NCBI GenBank assembly: GCA_030180135.1
Contig: CM058229.1
Span: 46,217,522-46,281,521, forward strand
Length of the DNA: 64,000 nt
Source: Orychophragmus violaceus
Taxonomy: Eukaryota; Streptophyta; Magnoliopsida; Brassicales; Brassicaceae
Reading direction: 5' to 3'
Shown: positions 21,382 to 33,116 of the stretch, in pieces
Layout: each line of letters starts with the position of its first letter
How positions within the stretch are numbered: the stretch's first letter is position 1
Program-made: the position numbers and the translations under genes
The notes under the pieces: generated by a model
The model's database searches: none
What the model was told of the DNA's origin: nothing
What the model saw: only the letters and a program-made list of their open reading frames with translations

Positions 21382-21399
21382 TCCCCGGCAACGGCGCCA
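21382..21399 (-). promoter_or_regulatory. Athila-1 primer-binding site, tRNA-Asp
   Basis: Minus strand TGGCGCCGTTGCCGGGGA, an 18-base complement to the 3' end of plant tRNA-Asp, six bases from the 5' LTR. Confidence 0.93.
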
Positions 21400-21405
21400 A
21401 AAACT

Positions 21406-22581
21406 TGATAGGTTGTATAGTTTTCCCTATTCTACTGCAAGTGCACAGTTAATGCAATCGTAGTATATAAGGTATCGAATCCCACGAGGACTCTCAGTCA
21501 CACAATAGATTAATAGCAGTTCAGATTAAATTAAGCGAAGCAGATTTGAAAACAGTAAACTAAATAGCAAAGTAAATCGAGTGAGTTTGTAAGCAAGAAG
21601 GCGAGGCGTTAGGTTTCAGGAGTTCTCAGGAAATCAGGAACGCAAGCAATCAATCTATCTAGATCCAATCAATAACTATTCTAGAACTCAAACACTGATA
21701 TAGAATTAACCAAATTCCTTTGCGATAATTCTCTAAGTCTAAGTGCAGCAAACCAAACTTCCGTTTGCGAGAACTAACAGATTAAACTAGCATTAATTCC
21801 AAGTTTGATATGCTCACAATTAACCTGAACCAAACTTTCGTTTGCGAACAGTTTAATTGCTTATCTAAATTCTTTCTAGTTAAATTAACCAACTTCCGCT
21901 GCATTAATCAACCTAACATCATAATTCTGATTAGCTACTTCAGATTAGGCATTAAGAACAACTTAGATAAAGAACTAGCAGATATGGATCTCTACAGATC
22001 AATTAAACTATAATTCTCTGAAATCCTTAATGAGAATCCTTCAACCTAACAGGTGATCTACTCAGACATATTCATCGAGACAGAAGATATCATAAGTAGA
22101 AAACCAAATATCATATAATCAAATAAGAACTGGGGTTCAAAATCAAGTCTCTTTCGAGATCAGGATCAGCCCCTCAACTCTCTCTGAGTAAAACTTAACG
22201 TAAGAAAAGCTTCGCCTAACAAGTGGCTGCAAAACCTAATTATAATCCTAAAACACGTTTTGGGGCTTCTTTGTAAATATCAGGAACTTCTGGGCAGAAT
22301 TGCAATGTCATCATTCTTCATCAAACCGTCGTTTGGCCCATCTCGCTGGTGCATCGATCGATGCTAGGAATGCAACGATCGACACCTTTCTCTGTTTCGG
22401 ACAGTGAACTCTATCTCTCGGCCAAATACTCCAATTAGCTCCAGAAAGTGTCTAAATCACCAAATATGCTCCAAATGTGCTTGTACCTAATAAACACCTG
22501 AAAAGACTCTAAAACATAGTAAAAGACTCGATAAATAACACATATACCATGCTTAAAAGCCATAAAATCCATGGTATATCA
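21406..22581 (-). repeat. 5' LTR of Athila-1 (1176 bp)
   Basis: Direct copy of 9599-10774; differences seen include TTTTCCC/TTTTCCA, CTTTCG/CTTCCG, CAGATT/CAAATT, CTGCAAA/CTGTAAA and CATCAAA/CATTAAA. A motif pair CGATCGA/CGATCGA lies at 22350-22384. Confidence 0.93.
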
Positions 22582-22586
22582 GAGTT

Positions 22587-24662
22587 TAGGGTCTTACCTT
22601 GATGTGTATATGGTCTGGAGGTGAGTGGAGTATCTGGTGGTTCTCCTTTGAGCAGATAGGATAGTAATACTCCTCTTCTTTGGGCTGCTATGGCATCTCC
22701 TTTGTCTCTCTTGCTCCTGCTCTCCTTATGACCTGAAATATGTTCAACACTTTGGCAAAGAGACAAGTGCATTATGGGCTCTTTATCACAGAATAATCAA
22801 CTTGAATCATTCTCCTTAGAGTCAATTTCCTGTGCTAATGATATATCATCTCCTTGCAAGCTTAACAAGTTCCTTAATACAGCTGTTGAATCATTGGAAA
22901 TGAAATGTATCAAAGAGAGACTTACCTTGTTAATAGATGTAGTAACCTTGCTTGGGTCTGGCGGTTTCTCCTTGATGTTCTCCTTTTCTCTACTGCCTTG
23001 ATCAGTCTGATCATATAGTGTAAGGGTTGTTTCTGAGCTTCTCTTCACATTCTCTTCTCCCTTGTGATTTATATCTGTAGAGATGCTCATTGGGAAGAAC
23101 AAGTGCAATATATCTGTTCTTGGAGTACTTACAGATTGTATGATACTTGTACTTACATGTTCAGCTTCAATAGGTTGTATGAGGGTTTGGACCTTCTGCC
23201 CTTGTGAGCTAGTGATCATTAAACGTTCATCTTCTTTCCTGATCACCAAAACATGTTTCTCTGGTCTTTTATCTTCCCTACTGACTTTGGTTTGCTCATG
23301 CTCTTTACTGCTCAGTTCTTCTTTCCCTGTATCAAATCCTCTTGACAAAGACAAATGCATGACACTAGAATTGGGAAATAACAAATCAGAATGAGCTAAA
23401 CTATCACTGATTTTAGCTAATGCAGTTTTATGTCCTAGTGATGTTTTTTCAACAATTGTTTAGCTGGACATGTTGCAGCAAAATGTCCTCTCTTATGACA
23501 TCTATAACATGTCTGATCTTTAGGTCTCTTATAGTTAGTAGACTTACCTGATCTTGGCGTGTCTGGTTGAAGGTGCAAGAGGTTGGAACTTCCTCCAATG
23601 GCTTCTTCAAGCCGTGGTCCTTCTTTTCTCTGCTCCTGCTTCTTAGGAGTGGTTAAATGTGGCTTCCTAACCTTGGCAGCTCGTGTCCTCTGTTGTCTTG
23701 GCGCCTCTGGTTCATTTTTGGCAGCCTTTAATTGTTTGTTGGAAGTCATCATTCTGGGTTTAGAACAAGTACTCTTCTTGGGAGGTGTTGCTATGATCCA
23801 TCTTCTTGGCTCTTGAGGAATTTGGCACCTTGAGTAGTATGGTTCTAGGGATATCTCTTCTATAAAATCTCTATTCAGTAGCTGCTTCATCTCTTCCCAA
23901 GTGTGTTCTGGTAGCTCAAGCTCAAGTCCGAGGTAAGCATCCTTATCCCATTCAAGATAGGCTTCGTCAATTAGAGTTTCTTCAGAAATGGTGGTCTTCT
24001 CCGCTTCTGGAACTTGATTTTCTTGAAACCAGTCATCCATATCTATTTCCCACCTTAGATAAGCTTTTGGTCCTTGCACACGACCTGAAAAACATATGCT
24101 ATATGGTTCTTCTTGACAAAGCTCACCTTGGAAATATTCTCCTTCACTGATTTCAGAATTGGTGTTGTTCTCCCATGTTTCTTCAATGGCCTCTTCTCTT
24201 GTCTCTGTCTCAGCTTCACTTAAACAGCATTGGGAATCAGCTTCTTCACAACCTGGATCTTCTTTGCTATCAGTTGTTGAGTCATTATCTTCTGCCCATG
24301 ACTCCCCTTCACTGCCTCTCTCTGATTCTTCTTCAGAGTTGGCTTCAGTCTGAGCTTCTCCATCCCAGGAGTCAACTCTTGTTGCTCTTCTTCTTCTTGC
24401 TAGTCCGGTTCTGCTCCAAAAGGATCTTCAAGGTCAGATTGATCCTCCCATGCTTCCTCATGTCTTGACTCACTTTGTGTTTCATCTTCAAGCTCGGATT
24501 CTTCTTGGTCAAGCTCTGCCTCTGTCTTAAATCTTGCTACTGATGCTTCTCTTTCTGCCTCAGATTCATCGAAAAACTCTTCTTCTCCACTCCATGAGTT
24601 CTCTTCATCACCCCAATCAATCTCTGAGGTGTTGTAGCCATTTGATTAATCTTCATCTTCCA
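22587..24662 (-). pseudogene. Element D Gag-like protein with acidic Trp-rich N-terminus and CCHC knuckle
   Basis: The minus strand starts at ATG 24662-24660. A stop occurs at codon 6 and a stop plus frameshift lies near 24403. The first 200 residues are very acidic and carry spaced tryptophans (IDWGDEENSW, EEAWEDQSD, DSWDGEA, ESWAEDN, EETWENN). A Gag-type segment follows (AYLRWEIDMDDWF at about 24070, HTWEEMKQLLNRDF), then a basic region and a zinc knuckle CYRCHKRGHFAATC near 23500. After another frameshift the frame continues 23384-22797 and ends in PYTHQGKTLNS at the Athila-1 junction. Gag identity is inferred from the knuckle and position. No enzyme domain is present. Confidence 0.65.
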
Positions 24663-25407
24663 TGATTTAGCACCTGTTTCAAGTTATCAAAAGAGTATCA
24701 ATGGATTTCGAAAATAAATCTCATGTGCTAAAGAAATAATATGCAACACGTTTTGTAATTACGGTTTTGATTTCACAGGAATAAAAGATCAGAAATATAT
24801 CAAACTTTCCTTATTTTCAAAGAACATCACATAGTTTGGTTCTATAATTGGAAATCAAGATTCTGTCCAAACTAAATGAGGAGCCTATGCCTTCGGTTCA
24901 AAATTTCAAAATCTCAGAAGAAGGAAAGGAAACAAACACTTTTATCTTTGGTTTTTATGAGAAAATCGGATTAAAATCAATAAACTTCTTCTTTTTTTGG
25001 TTTTAAGGTTTTATAAAAGCAAATAAACTTCTGAAAAACAAAAGCTGAACAGAAACAAGAACAATAAAGGACTTTCTTTTGTTTTTTTTTGTAATAGGAA
25101 TGCAAAGATGAATGATAAACACTAACAAATAATGAATTAAAACAAAACAGAACACTTTTTTGTAATTTTTTTTGATTCAGATGCATAAATGAACAATAAC
25201 AAAAACCAGATGCAATGTGACTAGTTTGTTTTAAGGCTTTTCTTTTAGTTTATGCAATGGAACTAAATGAGAAACAAAACGAAATGACAGATCTAAATGA
25301 GACTAAACGTAGGATGCAATAATATGAATGATGCACAAATGAAACATATGCAATCTAATGTAATTAAATGAAAAGTAATGGATATAATACACCTGATAGG
25401 CCTTTCG
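24663..25407 (-). other. Leader of element D
   Basis: Non-coding, AT-rich, between the Gag ATG and the primer-binding site. It includes poly-purine/pyrimidine runs such as the TTTTTTTT stretches near 25085 and 25160. No conserved reading frame. Confidence 0.55.
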
Positions 25408-25419
25408 GCTCTGATACAA
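25408..25419 (-). promoter_or_regulatory. Primer-binding site of element D
   Basis: Minus strand TTGTATCAGAGC, one mismatch from the initiator tRNA-Met site TGGTATCAGAGC, two bases from the LTR start TGATACAACC (25422). Confidence 0.7.
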
Positions 25420-26055
25420 GATGATACAACCCCAAATCAGAGACTAGGATGGTGGGAGATGGAAGAACAGGTGCTGGCTTTGAAGCTCTCTCACTTGTTC
25501 AGAATGGAATGGAATGGAATTGCGAAATGGAAGTGATGGTGAACAACTCTCTTGCTCAGTGGGTTGATTGATTCTCTCAATCCTTGACAGAAGAAATCTC
25601 TTTGAATCACACAAAGAAGACTAATTCTGAAAACTCAAAAGAAACAATGAATCACTCAACTGAATTTAATGAACACAAAACTCAAAGAACACTCTTTGAA
25701 ACAAAATACTCTGATTATTCTTAATTGAGTGAAAGGTGTTTTAAAAATGAAAATGACAATGAGCCTTTATAGTATGGACTACCAACGGTCTAATGACAAG
25801 AAATAAGAAGAAAATCAGCAGAATTAAAAGAAAAGAGCTGTTAGAGAATTGATGAGGAAATCTGTCCAATAATGGAAAGTCTGGTTGCTTGTATCTTGAG
25901 AGCTTGGGGAGGTAATTGCACGTCCTTGAGACATTCTGAAGGCAAGAGAAAGCCTATGATTAGTGCATAAAGGTATGAGAAAGTAGCTGTTGGGGTTTAA
26001 TGCCATTTGGGTCCAAATATGGCAAGTCGGTCCATTTGATTTTGCAAGTGGTTAT

Positions 26056-26789
26056 TGTTGGAGATCCGAGCCAATTCTACATATTCAGAATTCTCGCGAG
26101 TTCCAGATAGCCTAGGATCTAGGGTCTAGTTAATTGAATCATGATCTCACCTCGTGATTACCTAGAGTTTTGGCAGCGGAAGTTTGTGGTAACACGAGAT
26201 CTGCAGCGCCCCAATCGTTGCGCCTCTATCGTAGTCCACACGCACACAAGTTGGAATCCGCCGGGTTGCTAGCGCCGGGAATCGGATCTCCTTGGGAACT
26301 GAGTTTCTCTGAGGTTTCTGTGTTTTCTCTCTGAGAAAACACTCTGGGCGGCGCACTGCAACTCTCTCTCGGTCGAAATACATAAAACGAGTTTATATAT
26401 TGACCTCGCGGTGAACCGAAACATCAGTCTCGGTTTCGCCCTTGTGTCGACCGACACACTTAGTGGTGTCGATCGACACACGCCCTGTATCGACCGATGC
26501 ACCCAATGGTGTCGATCGATACACCTCTTAGAAACTCAACTCGATGTGTATCTAATACACATCGATCAGACCATATGCCAATAATCAATCCCATGCAGAG
26601 CATATCCAACTTGCTTAGGTGTGTGACCCTGTAGGTTCACACGATACCAGAAATGAGCTACAACTCATTTGTCATAAGTGGTTTCTAGCAAAACATTATG
26701 ACTACCTAGTATCATATGAATTGTCCGATCTCGACAATACAACTATCATTAGAGTTCGTACAATGTGATTTCAGGACATAATCCCAACA
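26056..26789 (-). repeat. 3' LTR of copia-C (734 bp)
   Basis: Starts TGTTGGAGATCC, ends ATAATCCCAACA. A TATA box (GTTTATATAT, 26391-26400; minus strand ATATATAAAC) is preceded, on the minus strand, by four CGACCGA/CGATCGA motifs at 26443-26521. Confidence 0.95.
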
Positions 26790-27619
26790 ATCTCCCACTT
26801 GTACTGGAATCACTTATTCCTATAATCCCTTCGTCTCTATATCTCGATATGGCATAAGGCAAGAGACTGTGTCATCCTTATTATAGCCAACATCATGTTC
26901 ATCGAACTTCTGATCTATACTGATTAAAACAAACGACTGACAATCACCTCGTTTGAGCACGGCCATGCATTTTCTCAGTATCAAATCTTCGATGGGCCCT
27001 GAGATATTTATCTCCCGTTATCCAGGAGGGACAAATCCCATTTTGTTCCATCCCTGTTTCTACACATACTTCATGATACGTCGAAACAATGCCGTTATAG
27101 CCGCCAGTTACGGAACGACGTTTGACAAGGTCAAAGCGCACCAATTCATATGCTAGGAAGCATGATGAACTCAGGTCTAAGGACTATACTCTATAGTCGT
27201 AATGAGAACCTCCCATGACACTTATATATAACTATCTTGTGGAGTTCTCATTAAGCGGATCATGTCTGATCATATGTTCATCAACATATATCTATGTGAC
27301 TGACTGTGATAATCATATCATTGACTCCATGAAACTTAGTCCAACAGTCACCTCACATACTAGTCTGCGCGGTTGTTAGTGTCCCATTTTAACAACCTTG
27401 ACTAGGGACAATCATAATTTATGTCATCTTTTAATTATAGGGTTTCATGATCAAGTCTTCAACTTGATGATCTATAAGATGACCATAAAGTACTTTGGGA
27501 CCATTATTTAATTATCCAATAATTAAATAATACTGATGTCAGTTTTAACTTACACAAACACTGCCAAAGCATGTATATGTTAAGTTTACAACATAACTAA
27601 AATAACTCCCACTAGAATC
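26790..27619 (-). other. Polypurine tract and 3' untranslated region of copia-C
   Basis: Minus strand AAGTGGGAGAT at 26801-26790 is the polypurine tract. The rest is non-coding and collinear with 13583-14435 of copia-B, which supports common ancestry. Confidence 0.7.
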
Positions 27620-29925
27620 AAGATCATCTTTTCAGATATCTTACACCTACAGCAACAGAATAAATTCCGTGCTTAGGTTGTGGGAGAGAGTGCGGTGCTA
27701 TTGCTTGAAACAATTTCAACAAGTTACACCGCCATTCAGATAGAAGCATTATTCTACGGACTATTGCTTGGAGCCTTTCCAACAGTTAGCACCGCTATTC
27801 AGACAAAGAGACATGACCAGGTGGGAACCGGGAATCGTTTTTGTCCGACTAACCACTTTCAACTGGTTCGTCACTTTATCAGTTCACCACGAACCTATCC
27901 TTAGTGTTTCTCAACACTTGGGATATTTCTGGTAACTATTCAGTGACTATTACCGGAGTGCATTGGTATTTACTCGTCATGCTGTATGCTTAAGCTGCAT
28001 CTAGACGAGCGCAAAATATGGCATTCATGATGGATTCTGTTGCATCAGCATAAGCAATCACATTCATTAATACTAGTTCAGACAGTGTTCAAAACACTTC
28101 ATCTTGCTAATATTGTTACTAGCTCAGCCAGTGTCCAAGACACTTCATCTTGCTTAGATTTATTGCCATAAGACCTTTGGTATGAAGCCATTCTTGGAAT
28201 CAAGCACATCAGAACTGTCCAGTACCTTATCAACATAAGGATTTTGACACGATCCAATTAGCTTACTCAATCTATATCAATAGATTCTTATTCCAAGAAT
28301 TCACTCGGCTACTCCCATGTCTTTTGTTTAAATTTGACTTTCGACCCAAATCTTAACAAGACTTTAGCGTCGGAACGTCGTTCATGAGATTCAAGTATGT
28401 TATCTACATACTGTGTGAGAATTGCCATTACGCTCCCACTAGTCTTCTTGTAAACGCATGGTTTCTTTTCTTTCTGATCAAGTCAAAACCTTTGACTACA
28501 TTATCAGAATGTTGATTCCAACTCCAAGATGTTTGTTTCAACCCAGAAATGGATCGGTGAAACTAACATGCATACCCAGCCAATTTTCGGAGTTGGGGCT
28601 CACCATCGCTTCTTCGAATTTCGCATGTTCATCACTTTTCAATGATCAACAAATCACGACAATTGGTTACGAGAAATCACTCTCGAGTTAGTGACGGATC
28701 CTTTCGGATCTGCGAATTTCAGGCTCCACAGTTGCAGATCCTACAGTACTTTGTAGATCTCACCGCTGCTCCCCTTTAACAAGTTGAACAGCTTACTGTG
28801 TTTATCGAATTTCTTCGATGTGTACTTTTACTCCCACTGTTCCTTTTGAAAGTATCACCTTTCTTAAAAGATACAGTTCTGGGCAACAAAAGTACTAAGC
28901 CTTGGTTTCCTCAGGACAACCAGCGAGGTAGAACTTATCAGATATAGATTCAAGTTCGTTTGTTGACTACTTTCTTACACAAACCTTGCAATCCCAATTA
29001 ATCAGAAAAACAAATTTGGAAATCACCCAGTCCACATCCAATGTGGTGTTTTTCACTGATTCTGATAGAAACCTTTTTAGCGTGAACATAGACATTTCAG
29101 AACGTATTCTTAAATAGTTATGGAGGATTCATGTGATTCATCATTAATCGAATCATATCTCATAAGATCTGATTCATTCTTTCAGATGATCACCCAATTC
29201 ATGACTATAGTATTTTCCTCCGCGATTCAATCGAGGATCTCAATACTTCTGTCAGATTGGTTCTACACTTCATCTTGGAACTCCCTTAAGGGGTTCCAGC
29301 TTGTGTCTCATCAAATGAACACAGCCATGCTTTTTGATGCCATCAATAAGGTAATGAAGTACATAATATTTCCTTTGACACTAATGCTCGTTTGGGCCGC
29401 ATACATCAGTATGTGTAAGGCCCAATAAGCTTCTGGCCCATTTCCTTCAGCTCTGCTAAAAGGGCCTTAGTCATTTGGTATAGTGAACAGAATTCATATC
29501 TCAAATGATTAACAATCGAATGAGTCCAAAACTATGGAACTTTTGAATTCGCTTCACTCTATAGGGTTAAACGACTATGCCAAAGAAAAGTCGAGTTCAA
29601 GTCATCAGACTTAAACCGTTTGGTATTTATGTTATATTCTAACTCTTGTTGGTTTGAGATACAAAACCCATTCCAAACGGGGTGCTACCATTAAATATTT
29701 CATTAAGATCAAAAGGACAAAACTTGTCTTTTATCACAATGAAAAACATCCAAATTCTCAAAAGAAAATGAAAGACATTTCTGCACAAGGCAGATACATA
29801 GTAGCAATTACTTAATTTCTAAAACCAAGTATGAAAGGTTCCTACAAGTGAAGAATCTCTACGGCTTATGTAGCAACCATTGCTTCAACCAGACACGTAG
29901 TTCCACTTGTCCTTTCTTCAACGTT
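27620..29925 (-). pseudogene. Decayed copia pol (protease to RNase H)
   Basis: Collinear at DNA level with the copia-B pol gene: the C-terminal PLPRPK-like segment lies near 27640-27690, and integrase-region blocks with GTGTAAGGCCCAATAAG and CTTTGACACTAATG-like sequence lie near 29370-29430. Stops, frameshifts and deletions occur throughout; the region is about 0.9 kb shorter than in copia-B. No enzyme can be made. Confidence 0.75.
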
Positions 29926-30840
29926 CTACTGTCGCTTTGGTCCTGCATATTTCAAAGATATCAGTACCACAACAAGTATCCAATACTTATGTAGAACTTG
30001 AATTAATAACACAACACCTGAAGAAGAAGTACCATACATCTTCTCCATCTCTTGTGAATCTTCCAAGAATTTATTGCAATCTCTCTTCCAATGCCCCGAC
30101 TCATTACAGTAGAAGCACTTACTAACACCAGATGGGCTTGACTTGGGCTTATAAGATGACACAGGCTTATCCTGATTCCAAATCTGGACGGCCTTGCCTT
30201 CACCCTTGTCTCTACAAGATTTCTCAAATCTTTTACCCTTTTTGATGTTTTGCTCTGCTGTCTTGAGCATGCCATGCAGCTCAGTCAACGTCTTCGTCAA
30301 GTCTTTCTTGATATAGTTCTTAATGAACCTATCATAGCTTGACGGCAGTGACTGCAGAATGATGTCAGTAGCCAACTTTAAGCTGACAGGACATTCCAGT
30401 CTCCCCAGGTTATCAATGTAACTCATCAGTTTAATGACATGAGGACTGACTGGAGCATCTTCTGGTAGTTTGCACCCAGTGAGAGACTTCACCATCTGGA
30501 ATCTCTCAACTCGTGCCAGATCCTGAAACTTCAGTTTCAGGCTGGTGATCATCTCTATTGGCGACTCCATGTTCTCGTATTGACTTTTCAAGTCCGAGTT
30601 CATGGTAGCCAACATCAGACCACACACATCTACCACATCATTATAATGCTTATTCCAAGCATTATATGCTGCATGCGAGCGATTGGTCTCAAGCCTTTCT
30701 GGAAGAGCCTTTTCAAGGACATAGTCCTTGCTCTCCTGCTTGAGAATGAATCTCAGATTCCGATACCAATCCAGGAAGTTGGATCCATTTAGCTTGTCCT
30801 TTTCCAGGACGGATCGCAACGAGAAAGTAGTCATAGACAT
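29926..30840 (-). CDS. Copia-C Gag, open frame
   Basis: An open frame of about 300 residues. The start is taken at 30840 (MSMTTFSLRSVLEKDK), which matches the copia-B Gag start; the frame is open for eight further codons upstream. It carries the copia Gag region and a CCHC knuckle (CFYCNESGHWKRDC). The last 30 residues, after the knuckle, run into decayed pol sequence before a stop. Keeping Gag open while pol is lost fits an element that supplies its own particle protein in cis. Confidence 0.75.
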   Translation of the reverse strand: MSMTTFSLRSVLEKDKLNGSNFLDWYRNLRFILKQESKDYVLEKALPERLETNRSHAAYNAWNKHYNDVVDVCGLMLATMNSDLKSQYENMESPIEMITSLKLKFQDLARVERFQMVKSLTGCKLPEDAPVSPHVIKLMSYIDNLGRLECPVSLKLATDIILQSLPSSYDRFIKNYIKKDLTKTLTELHGMLKTAEQNIKKGKRFEKSCRDKGEGKAVQIWNQDKPVSSYKPKSSPSGVSKCFYCNESGHWKRDCNKFLEDSQEMEKMYGTSSSGVVLLIQVLHKYWILVVVLISLKYAGPKRQ

Positions 30841-30864
30841 AAGCTGAAATCCAAGAAAAAACAA

Positions 30865-32369
30865 AGATTTAGTTATGTGTATGATGAGAAATCTTATCGA
30901 ATAAGAAAACTCGCATTATATTCAAACAATGTTTCCTCTATGAATATAATAATCCAAGATCCATACTTCACCAAAATATGAGTGGGCGACTCGCCATTAC
31001 CCAAACTTTAGTTATCTAGGTAAGCAAATCATTGCTAATTGTACTCAGTACAACTCTTGGTTGTGGATGAGACAAACTATGTCTAATCCACTCTGATGTC
31101 TCTGGGCTCAGAACTTCTGATAGCTCAGTCAAGTAAACCAATCTCTTTAGTCTTGTGATCATTGACAGTTGCACTGCAAGTCTGTCAATGACCACCTGCC
31201 TTACCCATGTAGCAGTGGATACCAAGGACTCCAAGACTATCCAACAAACGACACGAGTTTTGACAGTAGACAAGATTGGGCAAGACATCAATGTTACTTG
31301 ATATTTAGTTGAGGAAACTAAACCCAAAAGTTTAGCAAATCAATTTCTTAGGTCATGTAATTGTTGATGTTAATGCACTGCAAGTCCATCAATGTTATTA
31401 CCTGCCTTACTCACGTAATTGTGGACACCAAGCTCTTGGCTAGACATCACACAACGAAATGAGTCTTGACAGTTGACCATATTGAAGCTAAGCTTTAATC
31501 AAGGTTTTGGTCGAGTTTGGTTTCTGCAAATTCAAGGTTCAATAACCAGAATTCCGAGCACTGTGTCGATCGACGCAGACTCTGTCTGTCGATCGACATA
31601 ACCAAACAAAACCGGATTTCAATGACCGGTTAATTCAATTAACCCGGTTCATCGAACCAGTTATGTCGATCGACGCAGCCCATGTGTGACGATCGACATA
31701 GACCTAAACCGCAGATAGTTCTTGATAACCGGTCCAATTCAATTGAACCGACTTATCTGATCAAACTGATCTTAACCATTCGGTTTATACTAATTGGGAT
31801 GATCAGTTCAATCCAATTGAACCAATTCATCCAATTTAAACCGTTTAAACCAGTTTCAACTGATTGCGATAACCAGTCCAATTCAATTGAACCGACTTAT
31901 CCAATCAAACTGGTTTATCCCATCGGTTCATGCTAATTGAGACAATCAGTTCAATCCAATTGAACTAATTCATCCAATTTAAACCGATCTATTCGGACTT
32001 AACCAAGCATGATAACCGGTCCAATCCAATTGAACCGATTAACCATTCGCTTGGTCTGTGTCGACCGACACTAACCTGTGTCGATCGATACGTGACCGAA
32101 CCTGCTCTGTGTCGACCGACACTCAACCTGTGTCGATCGACACAGAAGGCTTTCGGTTTTTCTTCGCGAAAAACCCTAGCCGCCGAATCTTGTCGTTTTC
32201 GCCGTTCTGTGTCGACCGACACACCTAGTGTGTCGATCGACACTGTGCGAAAACACAGACTCGAGCTTGATCGAAATCGATCTGACCTGTTCAATCTAAA
32301 CAACTTGTTCTAGCGAATCTAAATCATCAAATTCGATTAACAGGTGCGATTCAATGATAAAACCCTAAG
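30865..32369 (-). other. Long leader of copia-C
   Basis: About 1.5 kb of non-coding sequence between primer-binding site and Gag. It contains a tandem repeat (31724-32050) and two clusters of CGATCGA/CGACCGA motifs (31563-31700 and 32054-32246). Telltale of the family are also two GACAAGATT/CAAGACATCA duplications near 31200-31470. Confidence 0.65.
31724..32050 (-). repeat. Tandem repeat of about 144 bp, 2.3 units
   Basis: Units start with GATAACC(G/A)GTCCAAT at 31724, 31868 and 32011. They also share CAGTTCAATCCAATTGAAC and ATCCAATTTAAACCG blocks and are rich in CCAATTGA-type palindromes. Confidence 0.8.
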
Positions 32370-32381
32370 GCTCTGATACCA
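32370..32381 (-). promoter_or_regulatory. Copia-C primer-binding site
   Basis: Minus strand TGGTATCAGAGC, complementary to initiator tRNA-Met, one base from the LTR. Confidence 0.93.
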
Positions 32382-32382
32382 C

Positions 32383-33116
32383 TGTTGGAGATCCGAGCCA
32401 ATTCTACATATTCAGAATTCTCGCGAGTTCCAGATAGCCTAGGATCTAGGGTCTAGTTAATTGAATCATGATCTCACCTCGTGATTACCTGGAGTTTTGG
32501 CAGCGGAAGTTTGTGGTAACACGAGATCTGCAGCGCCCCAATCGTTGCGCCTCTATCGTAGTCCACACGCACACAAGTTGGAATCCGCCGGGTTTCTAGC
32601 GCCGGGAATCGGATCTCCTTGGGAACTGATTTTCTCTGAGGTTTCTGTGTTTTCTCTCTGAGAAAACACTCTGGGCGGCGCACTGCAACTCTCTCTCGGT
32701 CGAAATACATAAAACGAGTTTATATATTGACCTCGCGGTGAACCGAAACATCAGTCTCGGTTTTGCCCTTGTGTCGACCGACACACTTAGTGGTGTCGAT
32801 CGACACACGCCCTGTATCGACCGATGCACCCAATGGTGTCGATCGATACACCTCTTAGAAACTCAACTCGATGTGTATCTAATACACATCGATCAGACCA
32901 TATGCCAATAATCAATCCCATGCAGAGCATATCCAACTTGCTTAGGTGTGTGACCCTGTAGGTTCACACGATACCAGAAATGAGCTACAACTCATTTGTC
33001 ATAAGTGGTTTCTAGCAAAACATTATGACTACCTAGTATCATATGAATTGTCCGATCTCGACAATACAACTATCATTAGAGTTCGTACAATGTGATTTCA
33101 GGACATAATCCCAACA
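32383..33116 (-). repeat. 5' LTR of copia-C (734 bp)
   Basis: Differs from 26056-26789 at CCTGGAG/CCTAGAG, GGTTTCTAG/GGTTGCTAG, CTGATTTT/CTGAGTTT and GTTTTGCC/GTTTCGCC. TATA box at 32718-32727; motif cluster at 32771-32851. Confidence 0.95.

Larger units (their letters stand above)
9599..22581 (-). mobile_element. Athila-1: Athila-like non-autonomous retrotransposon, interrupted by copia-B
   Basis: Two LTRs of exactly 1176 bp, a tRNA-Asp primer-binding site (21382-21399), a polypurine tract (10775-10789) and a perfect 5-bp duplication GAGTT (9594-9598 and 22582-22586). Without copia-B the element is about 5.2 kb and has room only for a Gag-like gene and a long 3' non-coding part; no reverse transcriptase or integrase is seen. 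By eye the LTRs differ at about five of 1176 positions, so insertion was recent. The tRNA-Asp primer and Gag type match the Athila/Tat branch of Ty3/gypsy, very common in Brassicaceae pericentromeres. Confidence 0.92.
26056..33116 (-). mobile_element. Copia-C: recently inserted copia element with dead pol
   Basis: Two 734-bp LTRs, tRNA-Met primer-binding site, polypurine tract and the perfect duplication GTTAT (26051-26055 and 33117-33121). The uninterrupted target is visible at 9140 in the other LTR of element D. By eye the LTRs differ at only about four positions, yet the pol region is full of stops and frameshifts while Gag is open. It therefore most likely moved with borrowed enzymes. It is related to copia-A and copia-B by Gag and 3' region but its LTR is different. 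Confidence 0.93.
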
